DNA of 64,000 nucleotides from Sapria himalayana (lineage: Eukaryota > Streptophyta > Magnoliopsida > Malpighiales > Rafflesiaceae). Position 1 is the first letter of the stretch. Each line of letters begins with the position of its first letter. Of the stretch, positions 12,761 through 22,679 are shown one piece after another. A model generated the notes under the pieces. That model searched no databases. It had not been told where the DNA came from and saw only the letters and a program-made list of their open reading frames with translations. The position numbers and the translations under genes were made by a program. The stretch spans positions 226,468 to 290,467 of the forward strand of contig JAREIK010000374.1 of NCBI GenBank assembly GCA_029783825.1. Direction: 5' to 3'.

Positions 12761-13342
12761 TCATCTTTTGGAAGTAAAAATTAGGGTTTTACTATTACTA
12801 GTAAATAAAAAATTGAATTTTATTGTTATTTTATGAATTAGAAGATGTATGATAATTTTATAATTGCATTCCATATATTTATCAGCGAATTTCATAAAAC
12901 AAAATCTCATGCCTTGCCAAGATTCATGTGGCACGTTCCCATTTGAGTCATGTTGGTGCCTAGAAAATTTTCCTCAAGGAAATGAGATGGATATCAATTT
13001 TGAATTGAGAATAAATAGGTAGAATGCTTAGTCATAGTCATTTTTATATGAGAGTTGATATTCATACATTGCATCAAATAAAAAAAGTTTCTATGTTTGA
13101 CAGTGATAATCAAATAACTAAGCATTCAAATTTGATATATAACGAGAACTTAAGCATATTAAAATTGATTGTCATTTCATTATAAGTAAGATCTAATATA
13201 ATCTGTATGTAAGGTTGCTATTGCCTACACTTATTTTTGTGATGGCTAATCATATAGTCTCATATCAATTTTAATCCTAGCTAGATTTGTCATTTCGATC
13301 AATATTGACATTGATAAGTATGTTTGTCATCTTTTTTTTCAG

Positions 13343-13955
13343 CCAACAAGTTTGCTCGTTCTATAGAACTATACACACAAGTTATCAATTTACATGATCA
13401 GAATGTTGTATATTGGGTTAATCATGCAATTGCCCATGCCAAACTAGAAGAAAATGGGTGTGTTGTAAAGGATGCTTCCAAGGCTATCAATTGTGATCCT
13501 TACTATTCCAAGGCACATAATGCATCATGAGTCTGCTGTGTATACTTTTATTCTTCTTCCTCCTAACATTTGTTTGAAATTACAGGGTTATTACAGATGA
13601 GGTGTTGCATATCTTGCCATGGGGAATCACAAAGAAGCATTGAAGGACTTTCAGCAGGTTCCACTCATATCAATAAGTTTGGTTAACAAACTTCATTCAT
13701 CTTGAATCAATACCATGTTTGAAGCTATTTCAGTCAACATATTTGATGATCATGAACACCATTGGTCTCTTTCAACATAACTTCTATGATGAACATAAAT
13801 CAGGTTAAAAAAATTTGCACGACAAATTGAGATGCTGCCCAGAAGTTTGAAGAGTGTAATAAGGCAGTAATGAAGCTCAAGTTTGAAAGAGCCATAGTCG
13901 TGCCCGGATTTGCATGGAAGTCTACAGCAGATTCAATTGATTTTCATCCTATGAA
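13343..13955 (+). pseudogene. PP5: captured fragment of protein phosphatase 5 (PP5), TPR region
   Basis: Three exon-like blocks keep the order of plant PP5 (PAPP5). Block 1, 13343-13530, follows a T-rich acceptor (TTTTTTTTCAG) and encodes a tetratricopeptide unit with 'SIELYTQVINLHDQNVVYW' and 'KDASKAINCDPYYSK'. Block 2, 13586-13657, gives GYYR, a stop, then 'GVAYLAMGNHKEALKDFQQ' between a normal acceptor and a GT donor. Block 3, 13804 to about 13955, gives VKKICTTN, a stop, then 'KAVMKLKFERAIVVPGF' and ADSIDFHP, the linker after the TPRs. The donor after block 1 reads AAG|GC instead of GT, and there are two in-frame TGA codons. The metallophosphatase domain is absent. Introns are retained, so the capture was at DNA level, into CACTA element A. 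PP5 in plants is a Ser/Thr phosphatase linked to Hsp90 and phytochrome signalling. This piece cannot encode one. Confidence 0.85.
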
Positions 13956-14794
13956 ATTACCTAACCTGTATGAGCTGCTCATAGTCTTTTATTTTTTATT
14001 TATAGGCTTGGGGTTTTCTTATATTATAGTTACAATACAAGTAAATATCATTTTTTTATATTACAAGTTGTGACTTGGTGTGATAGTAAATATCTTTCTC
14101 CTAAGATAATAAGCCTTGAGTTCGAGATATCAAACTCTCTTAGATCCCGTGTCAAGTAAGAATCTCATGTGCTAGGTATGGTCTTTATCATCTACTTATA
14201 TTGTAGGTCCTTATATATTTTCATAAAGATTAGTTATTTTTGTATTCTTTTTGCACAAATATATTTTATTTTGAAATTTGTATTAGATTTAGTGAGGTGA
14301 AGTTTGTGTTGTTGCATATTTAATAATTTTGGCTTTGCGTGCTTTTGTATACAACATATGATGAAAATTATTGTTCTAGGCCAAGAATAAAATATAATGT
14401 ATTAACTTTTATTTTGAATAATTATAGTTTTTTTAAACTTGAATTTTTTATGTATGTTTTAATGATGTTTTTTGTGAGATTTATTGCCTAGTGAGATGAG
14501 ACCTAATACATAAGGATAAATTGATGATCAAGAAAAAATCAATATGAAAAATGTTGAATATTAATAATTTTATCTCCTAATTTTCTAGCTCTCTTGTTTA
14601 TATGAGTCCACTCAAAAAAATAAGTTTTATTCTTATCTTTAATTTTATTCTTTATTTTTAAATTTACAGTGTTGTTCTTAAAGAGCCTACAATGCAAGAT
14701 TTTCCTAAAATGTGATATATAACGTAAGGTGCATTTTATCTTGCATATAATTTTATATAAAAATATGAGTAATGTTGGATTTTATTTTGGCAGC
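13956..14794. other. no gene recognised
   Basis: This is AT-rich sequence following the PP5 fragment. It may include PP5 intron sequence at its start, but no further PP5 exon was found. Confidence 0.45.
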
Positions 14795-15140
14795 AGTGAT
14801 AGTGGAGGCACCGGCAGCAATGGTAGCAGCGGCAGCATCAGAAACAGCAGCAGCATCGAAAACAACAGCAGCATCGGCAGCATCGGCAGTAGTGGCAACA
14901 TCGGCAGTGACGGCAGCAGGTAGCGACTGCAGCACCGGCAGCACTGGCATCACTGGCAGCACCGGTCACACCGGAAAGGTGGCAGAGGTGGCAGTGGGGG
15001 TAGCTACGGCAGCTAAGAGAGAACTAGCAGTGGCGACAGCACCGACAGCATCGTCTGCAGTGACAACAGTAGTGGCAGTAGTAGTGGCAGCGGCAGTGGC
15101 ATCAGAAGCAACAATAGAAGCAGCAACAAGAGCAACAAAT
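14795..15140. repeat. GGC/AGC-rich trinucleotide block, copy 1
   Basis: Degenerate CAGCGG/GGCAGC/AGTGGC trinucleotides stand out as GC-rich in AT-rich surroundings. Because the period is 3, all frames stay open and give Ala/Val/Thr-rich (14772-15215) or Gly/Ser-rich frames. There is no start context, no domain and no conservation argument for a protein. Confidence 0.85.
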
Positions 15141-16700
15141 ACTGTATATACCTACGTATATTGTCAATATATACATATATATAATACTATAGTATTTTAT
15201 GTACATATATACTAAGTATATATGTACTTAGTATATATGTACGCATAATACTGTAGTTTATATGTACATATACTGTAGTAATATATTTACTAGTGAAATG
15301 CTAGTATATATGTACATATTTACTATAGTATTATATATTTATCAAAACATAATTTGTTTATTTATTTTGATTTGATTGAGTGGTTTAAATTTCCTACAGA
15401 TATAGTACTATATTATTTCTCATACGAAGCTCGTATAAGCGAATGGATTTTTCAACAGACATGACATACTGTGACTTGGATAGCTTTTTCATAGCAAAAA
15501 GTTGGTGATCGGAGGAGCAGAGGGAGAGAAAACAGCATCAATGCATGGATAGATTATACTTTATGCACTATTGGCAGTTACATTGATTAATAAGAAGTAA
15601 TATAAATTTGTTATTTTTTTGTTTTTGTTATTTAAAATATTGTATTATAATAAGTTATTAACTGAATTTTTTTTAATTTAAAATTTTCATTAATTGTTTC
15701 CGCTTTATTCAATTTAATATAACAATATTAAATTATTTAATTAAATTTTTGTTGAAGCTGCATTACAATCAACTTTAATTTGTGTTTGTTCATTTCTATA
15801 ATAACTGTTAATATATATCTGTGAAAATGTTTGTGTGTCTCAAAATTTGTTGGGTAGAGTTTTAGCCTATTATAGGTATGTAAAAACCTATTATCAGTAG
15901 AAATAGCAGTGACATCGGCGACAGCGATGGTAGTGGCAGCAGCATAAGTGCCAATGGCAGTAGTGGTGGCCACGGAAGTAGGGGGCTACAGCGGCGATAG
16001 CATCGTGGGTTGCAACGGCAGCATGAGCGGGGGCTATAGTGGCGACATTAGTGGGGGCTACAGCGGCAGCATCGGCGGCAGCAAAGGTAGTGGCAGCAGC
16101 GGCGACAGCAACAATGGTATTGGCAGTGACAGTGGCAAAAAGAGTGACAGCGGCAACGACAGCAGTGGCAGCGAGAGTATCAACAATAGCACCAAATGAG
16201 GTATATACGTACAAATAAAGTTAGTAAATACGTACATATAATACTACTATATTTTATGCACATATATACTATGTATATTTGTACTCAGTTTATATGTACA
16301 CATAATACTGCTATTTTTATGTACATATACTGCAGTAATATATATACGAATGAAATACTAGTATATATTTATATATATACTACAAGATTATATATGTATC
16401 AAAACATAACTTTTTTTAATTTGACTGGGTGGTTTAAATTATTGACAGATATGATACCGCATTATTCTTAAAACAAAGCTTTTATAAGTGATGGGATTTT
16501 TTACTATACATTATGTGTCGTGACTCGGATAGCTTTGTCGTAGAAGAAAAATGATGATCAGAGGAGCAGATGGAGAGAAAACAACGTCAAAGAATGAATA
16601 TATTATACTTTATGCACTGTCGGTAGATACATTTATGAATAAGATGAAATAAAACTTTGTTATTTTTTTGTTTTAATTATGTAAAATATTGAATTAGAAT
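15141..16700. repeat. duplicated module, about 1057 bp apart
   Basis: The AT-rich stretch after trinucleotide block 1 (15141-15620) recurs after block 2 (16200-16680). Landmarks such as ATCAAAACATAA (15341 and 16398), GTGGTTTAAATT and GAGGAGCAGA-GGAGAGAAAAC are in the same order at a period of about 1057 bp. Trinucleotide block 2 occupies 15898-16198. An inverted third copy without the trinucleotide block lies in element C at 18411-18790. Confidence 0.85.
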
Positions 16701-16844
16701 AAGATATTAAATGATTTTATTTTTTGTTTATTATAAATTTTTTATAGATTCAATTTTTATTCAATTTGTTATAAAAATATTAAATTATTTAATTAAAAAA
16801 TGTTAAAATAATATAAATTCTGAAATTAATTTTGAAATTAAAAT

Positions 16845-17288
16845 AGCTAGGGAAAAATCACTTGCTAAATTAGCGAGGGAAAATTCACTTGCTAATTTTG
16901 CTAGGGAATTTTCCATATCTAATTTAGCTAGGAAAATATTAAAATTAGCGATGGATTTTCCATCGCTAAATTTATTTAGCTAGGGACAATATTTGTTGCT
17001 AAAATTTATAAACCAGCACTTTAGTTAGGGAATCATCTGTCATTATTTTCATTTAGTGACGGAAAATATCATTTATCTTACTAATTTAGTTAGAGAGTTT
17101 GTTTTTTTTAACAATGGATTTTTCCATCACTAACTATTTAGCTATGGACTCTTTTCGTCACTAAATTTTAGCAAGAAGCACTTTAGATAGAAAACCGATC
17201 CATTGGTAAGCTATATCCCATTTAGCGACAAAAAATACCCATTTAGCTAGAGAACTATCCCTAGCTATATGGGATTTTTATTGTAGTG
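16845..17288. repeat. right subterminal repeats and terminus of element A
   Basis: Multiple AGCGAGGGAAAA, TCCATCGCTAAAT and TAGCTAGGGA motifs occur in both orientations, ending in ATTGTAGTG at 17280-17288. They match the left subterminal array of A and the left end of C in inverted orientation. Confidence 0.88.
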
Positions 17289-17754
17289 GATGACACACAT
17301 GCATCTACTTTCATCCAAATAGACATATCATCAAAGATAACAGAAGTAAATAATCTAGGGCTTAAAAAAACAAACATATAAGTCTCTCAGGTATGGTCAA
17401 CATCTTCTAGTTGTTTGTCCTCTGGTACATTACACAGATAGAAAACATTGTTACACTTGCGTATGGAGCATAACATAGTACATTTATAAAGTTATAAAGA
17501 ACACAACACTATGCCACTGATTAATAGATAGACTAGCGCATAGAACACCAACTGGCATTTGCTTGAAATTCACATAACAAGATAATCATAAGCTTATTTT
17601 TAAATTACTAAATCAAGATTTCTCCAATATTTTTAGTGAACTGCCCATCAAAATATTTTTTGTGTTGCCTAGCTTCATGCATCAATCCATGGTTAATTAT
17701 AAGAAAGTTAGAAAGTGACAAATAAAAGGGAAATGGAAGTTTAAATGACAATAG
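17289..17754. other. spacer between elements A and C
   Basis: This is 466 bp of non-CACTA sequence beginning with the GAT target duplication of A and ending in TAG before the C terminus. A short minus-strand reading near 17430 (NVPEDKQLEDVDHT) looks protein-like but is too short to assign. Confidence 0.5.
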
Positions 17755-18240
17755 CACTACAAGAAAAATTCCATATAAGCTAGAAATAATTTCCTAGATA
17801 AATGAGCATTTTCCATCGCTAAATGGGATATAGTGATGGATTAAAGACCAAGCAGTTCCCAATCTAAAGTTTCGTCGCTAAAAATTAGCGAGGGAAAGAG
17901 TCCCTAGCTAAAATTTTAGCGATGAAAATAACCCTAGCTAAAATATTAATTTCACTAGCTAAATTTAGCAAGTAAAAATTCCCTAGCTAAATTAGCAAGG
18001 GAAAATTCCCTAGCTAAATGAGACTTTCCGTCGCTAAACTTATATAACGATGGATTAACAATGAAAGCTTTCCCAATTTAAAGTGTTCGTCGCTAAGAAT
18101 TAGCGAGGGAAATAGTCCCTAGCTAAAGTTTTAGCATCAGAAATATCCCTAGCTAAAATAATAATTTCCCTAGCTAAATTAGCAAGGGAAAATTCCTTAG
18201 CTAAATTAGCAAGTGAAAATTTCCTAGCTATTTTCATTCC
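17755..18240. repeat. left terminus and subterminal repeats of element C
   Basis: After CACTACAAGAAAA, repeated TTAGCGAGGGAAA, GTCCCTAGCTAAA and CCGTCGCTAAA motifs form two roughly 200-bp blocks, each with 'GTCGCTAA-AATTAGCGAGGGAAA', at about 17870 and 18090. They are the mirror image of the right end of element A, so the two elements are head-to-head. Confidence 0.88.
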
Positions 18241-18410
18241 GAAACTATTTTCAAAGAATTTATTTATTTTTCAAAATATTTAATTAATTATTTAATATTT
18301 TAATATTAAATTGAATTAAAGATAAAACTATAAACAATAATTTATAATCAATAAAAAATAAAATCATTTAATTAATTATTCTGATTTAATATTTTACATA
18401 ATTCAAACAA

Positions 18411-18790
18411 AAACATAACAAAATTGTATTTTATTTTATTCATCAATGTATATACCTATAATGCATAAAATATAATCTATCTATGCATTGACGATACTTT
18501 CTTTCTCTGTGCTCCTCCGATCACCAACTTTTTGCTACGACAAAGTTGTCTGAGTCACGGTTCGTCATGTCTAGTGAAAAATATATTCACTTATACAAAC
18601 TTCGTATGGGGAACAATGCAGTACTATATCTGTACGAAATTTAAACCAGCCAATAAAATCAAAATAAATAAATAAAAAAATTATGTTTTGATAAATATAT
18701 AATACTACAGTATATATGTACATATATACTACAATGTATATGTACATATATAGTAGCATTTCACTCATTACATAAATTACTGTAATATAT
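18411..18790. repeat. inverted copy of the element A duplicated module
   Basis: The reverse complement of this stretch matches 15290-15600 and 16330-16640: GATGATAGATTATA-type sequence, CCTCCGATCACCAACTTTTT, AATTTAAACCA and TTATGTTTTGAT appear in the expected inverted order. It shows that A and C share internal sequence as well as termini. Confidence 0.85.
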
Positions 18791-19745
18791 CTACATATAT
18801 ACTACAATATTATAAGTACGTATATACCGAGTACATATATACTCGATATATACGTACATTTAATACTACAGTATTATATGTACATATAATACTCTAGTAT
18901 TATATGCACATATACTACTGTTTATATGTACTTATATACTGAGTATATAGGCACTTATATACTACAGTATATATGTCTGTATATACTGAGTATATATGTG
19001 CGTATATACTAAGTATATATGTGCGTATATACTAAGTTTATATGTGCGTATATACTAAGTATATATGTACGTATATATCAAGTATATATTTACGTATATA
19101 CAGAGTATATAATATATATATACAGAGTATATAGTACGTATATACCTTGTACATAGTTCGTCTATACTGAGTATATAGTATGTATATACCGAGTATATAG
19201 TACATATATACCGAGTATATAAGCACGTATATACTTAGTATTTACGTGTGTATATACCTAGTATATATGTATATATGTACATATACTTAGTATATACATA
19301 TATACTTAGTATATTATGTATATACTGAGTATATATACTCAGTATATATGTACGTATATATGTGTACGTATATATTGAGTTTATATACACGTATATACTT
19401 AGTATAATTGTATGTATATACTAAGTATACGTGCACATATAATACTAGAGTATTTTTTGTGCATATACTTTAGTATATACGTACATATATACTATAGTAT
19501 ATACGTGCAGATATATTGAGTATATATGTACGTATATACCAAGTATATATGAAGGTATATACCGAGTATATACGTGCGTATATACCGAGTATATAAGTAC
19601 GTATATACCGAGTATATACACACATATATACTAAGTATATATGCACGTATATATTGAGTATATATGCACGTATATATTGAGTTTATATGCACATATATAC
19701 TGAGTATATAAGTACATATATACTAAAATTATATGTACATATAAT
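18791..19745. repeat. 23-bp minisatellite, about 40 units
   Basis: The unit is CGTATATACTAAGTATATATGTG (23 bp, split here as CGTATATACT / AAGTATATAT / GTG), clearest at 19000-19090, with diverged copies either side (ACCGAG, ACTGAG and ATTGAG variants). Each unit is near-palindromic (GTATATAC...GTATATA). Tyr/Ile/Thr-rich frames on the minus strand at 19038-19226 and 19492-19692 are translations of this repeat. Confidence 0.85.
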
Positions 19746-20289
19746 ACTGTAGTATTTATGTACAACTTTAAAATTTATCATATACATCATCATATGTATT
19801 TTGTTGTAATGTAGGAATTTTACCTGAAGTCTCATCTATGTATTATCTTAATCTTTTTATCATAACAAATTTTCAATAATATTGATTGTAATTTCATTTT
19901 CCTATCTAAAATAATATTCACAATCATAAATATGATAGACGTTAATATACACTAAACACAGTAAAGATCAGAAAATCATGTGATATTTTAGATATCATGG
20001 AAATATTTTATATAATTTTTACAAACTCAATACATCTAGATTCTTCACATAACCTTTAAAAAAAGTAGAACAATAATTGATGTATAGATATTTTAACAAG
20101 TTATAAAGACTCATATTTGTAAGACCAACCTATCACTTATCTCTAACTTATTTGAATTAAAAAGTTATTATCTTCGGGTACTTTATAATCATAATTTAAT
20201 TATAACAAAAATACATATTTTCTTAATATTTTAAAAAAAATTTAATTAATCATAAATTTTTTATTATTCTAAATGTGAATTAATCCCTA
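19746..20289. other. no gene recognised
   Basis: AT-rich sequence with no coding, RNA or repeat feature that I can name. Confidence 0.5.
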
Positions 20290-20620
20290 ATCTAAATGTG
20301 AAAAGTTTGTATAGTTATACATATAGTAAGATTCAATTATTTATAATTATATGTTATTATACATATAGTATATATAGTTATAAATAAATATAAAAAATAA
20401 CACATATAGTCATATATTGATATATTCATATAAGTCGGTTATATCTAGTTCTACATAAATATATACAAAGTTATAAACAAATATATATATTTACATATAT
20501 GTCTACATATATGTATACATAATTACAAATATAGTTATATTTAATTATATAGAGTTTCATATAGTTATACAAATATTTATATATAGGTATACGCATATAG
20601 TTTAGTAGTAGATATAACAG
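20290..20620. repeat. inverted diverged copy of the 565-bp module of A
   Basis: The reverse complement gives CTATATATAAATATTTGTATA, AATTAAATATAACTATATTT and ATTTGTTTATAACTTTG in the same order as at 5690-5810 in element A. Confidence 0.7.
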
Positions 20621-20739
20621 ATGAAAAGTTTTAGATTACTACAAACCTTGACAATTTTTGATTTATTGCAAACCATGCTAAATTCTACTTCACTAAAAAC
20701 TCTATCTCATGATTTTGCAAACCTTAATGTCATAAATAT

Positions 20740-21062
20740 ATAATACTATAATATATATTAACATATATACTATAATATATATGTACATATGTACTGATAT
20801 ATGTGCACATATACATATATAGTAGTATATATGTATATGTACATATATACTAGTATATATGTACAAGTGTTTATTTGTACATATATACTCAATATAATGT
20901 ACATATACACAATAGTGTATATGTACAAGCATGTACATATATACTCATAAATTCTTATACATATATACCAGTATATATGTATATGTACATATAATATATG
21001 TACATATATACTACAGTGTACATGTACATATACACTACAATGTACATGTACATATATACTCA
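20740..21062. repeat. minisatellite of ATATGTACATATATACT units
   Basis: Degenerate ATATGTACATATATACTACA units alternate with TGTACATGTACATATACACT units. The block is related in style to the 23-bp repeat at 18.8-19.7 kb. The two minus-strand frames here (20702-20938 and 20770-21063) are artefacts. Confidence 0.75.
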
Positions 21063-21544
21063 ATCAAGTTTCACGTGTAAAATCACTTGGCTACTCAATG
21101 GATGTTTTCATCTAGATGTCAAGAGGCTGCATAGTATTGAATTTGTCCACACCTGTAGGTTCATTTAGGAATCATGATGGCTATTAACATTTCAATATGT
21201 TAATTCCACTGATGAACGATAAAAAGTAGTCACAGCTCTAAATTGGGACAACGTAGTCTAAACCATATAAGAGTGTTAAGAACAAACTTGCGTTTGCATA
21301 GGACAATAAAAATTGTTGTCAACAAATTGACCATCCACTTTCTTTACATGTATCTTTCTAAAAATCTAATAAAAATTGGGATCTAGACCCAATTCTCCAG
21401 CCTAGATTATGTATTTATTAAGTCATAAAATAAGTTAATGATAAAAAATTGTAACAAAATTAATAAAACCATGCACATATTTTATTTTTTTAGATATTAA
21501 GATAACCACTAAGTATATAAATGTTTAAAATTTTAAAATTATAC

Positions 21545-22564
21545 TAAATCTCGAGTGTGCTCAATGCTCAACTTTGACCCTACTGTTTGGCTAGACATTT
21601 ATGTACCTAGTCCGGCTAACTCAGTTCATCGATTTTTGCTGGCAATCTATGATTTTTGTCTTCACATATTGTTCATCCCAATACTTAAACCACTCAAGGC
21701 AATCATCAATGAATATAAAAGCAGACCTTTCTTTTATATTCTTAATTTAGGCAAAAAATTAGAATACCATTCAGCAGCTTTGTTCTTCCACACAATGACT
21801 TTATCTTTCCATCAAATTTAGGTGCCCATGTGTAATAATTCTATATATTAAAAAAACACAAAAGAATTTATATTAATAATAAGGACATAATTATTTACTG
21901 CTTGAATAATAACCAACATAATAGTTAACTAATTATATAATTAATTTTCAATGCTTTTCTTTCATTATTTTTACCTGAAAGTCATTAAAATAAGACTCTT
22001 TTATCGATTCAGAAACTTTCTTCCATGAGGAAGCTTTAGAATCAATCATTTTCATGAAAGACTTTGTAATTATACTCGAATACTTGTGAGATGGAATAAA
22101 ACTATACAATTAAATAAATAACATTGAGAATAAGCAAATCATATATATATATATATATAACCACTAATAATAGCATAAAAATTTTTTATTCAAGTCATAT
22201 TTACATATTACTTATACCTCCTATTCACAATCTCAATTTCTAACTTAGCACTGAATACAGAGGAAGACACAACATTTGATGGTGTCGATGGTTTTGTAAA
22301 TGGGGGAACTATATTTGTAAAATGTGGGGTAGAATATAAATATGGATCAAAAGTGTGTGTAGGAAGGACAATAAGTGGTGGGCTAATATCTGATAATGGT
22401 GATATTAAAGGTATCTATGATGGTGATGGTGATAGAAATGGAGATGGTGATTGTGATGTTGAAGTCTCGCTATGGTGGGTATGAGATGATACTGAATTTG
22501 CAACATGATTTAAAATACTAGATGAATTTGGTTCATTTCTTCGTCCACGTCCTTTAGATGCCAT
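21545..22564 (-). pseudogene. TNP1-like CACTA protein (Transposase_24), element C
   Basis: The start ATG at 22564 opens MASKGRGRRNEPNSSS, a basic then Ser/Pro-rich leader (SPSPFLSPSPS) with one stop, running to about 22210. A second exon at about 22125-21975 encodes 'SSWKKVSESIKESYFNDF' and ends at a GT donor. A third, 21835-21550, encodes TWAPKFDGKIKSL, then after a frameshift AAEWYSNFLPKL and DCLEWFKYWDEQYV. This W-rich pattern (W..V.e.Ik...f.....W......IK..W..kA) is that of the plant Transposase_24 family, which binds the subterminal repeats and partners TNP2. It is broken by at least two stops and one frameshift. The coiled-coil C-terminus present in B is not recognisable here. Confidence 0.75.
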
Positions 22565-22679
22565 CTTCTATAAAAAAACATCGAACAAATAATAGAGATA
22601 TGATGAATAACCTTGCATTTTAGAATAAAAGAAACCAATAGATTTCAACAAAATATAGAAAGTCTTTGATAGTTTCATA

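Larger units (their letters stand above)
72..17288 (+). mobile_element. CACTA (En/Spm) element A, 17.2 kb, non-autonomous
   Basis: The left end is CACTACAAGAAAA at 72. The right end, reverse-complemented, is CACTACAATAAAAA ending at 17288. Both continue into a shared 'TAGCTAGGGA' stretch. The flanking triplets are identical (GAT at 69-71 and GAT at 17289-17291), matching the 3-bp target duplication of CACTA elements. Both ends carry subterminal repeats of the TTAGCGACGGA / CCCTAGCTAAA type. I found no TNP1 or TNP2 coding remains inside, so the element is non-autonomous and would have been moved by a relative such as B or C. The interior holds tandem duplications, microsatellites, a hAT-like end and a PP5 gene fragment. 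Strand is inferred from the similarity of its right end to the left end of C, whose genes point toward that end. Confidence 0.9.

Noticed and set aside
14772..15215. 147-codon Ala/Val/Thr-rich plus-strand frame, resembling a secreted or antifreeze-like protein
   Set aside because: It follows a degenerate trinucleotide repeat that is open in several frames and both strands, and the neighbouring duplicate gives a different composition in another frame.
15948..16199. Gly/Ser-rich plus-strand frame resembling a glycine-rich protein
   Set aside because: Same trinucleotide repeat artefact, second copy.
21027..21036. CACTACAATG as a CACTA left terminus
   Set aside because: It lies within the ATATGTACATATATACT minisatellite and lacks subterminal repeats.
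19038..21063. Tyr/Ile/Thr/His-rich minus-strand frames
   Set aside because: Translations of the 23-bp and related minisatellites.
21555..21821. 88-codon plus-strand frame
   Set aside because: It is the antisense shadow of the Transposase_24 exon of the TNP1 pseudogene on the minus strand.
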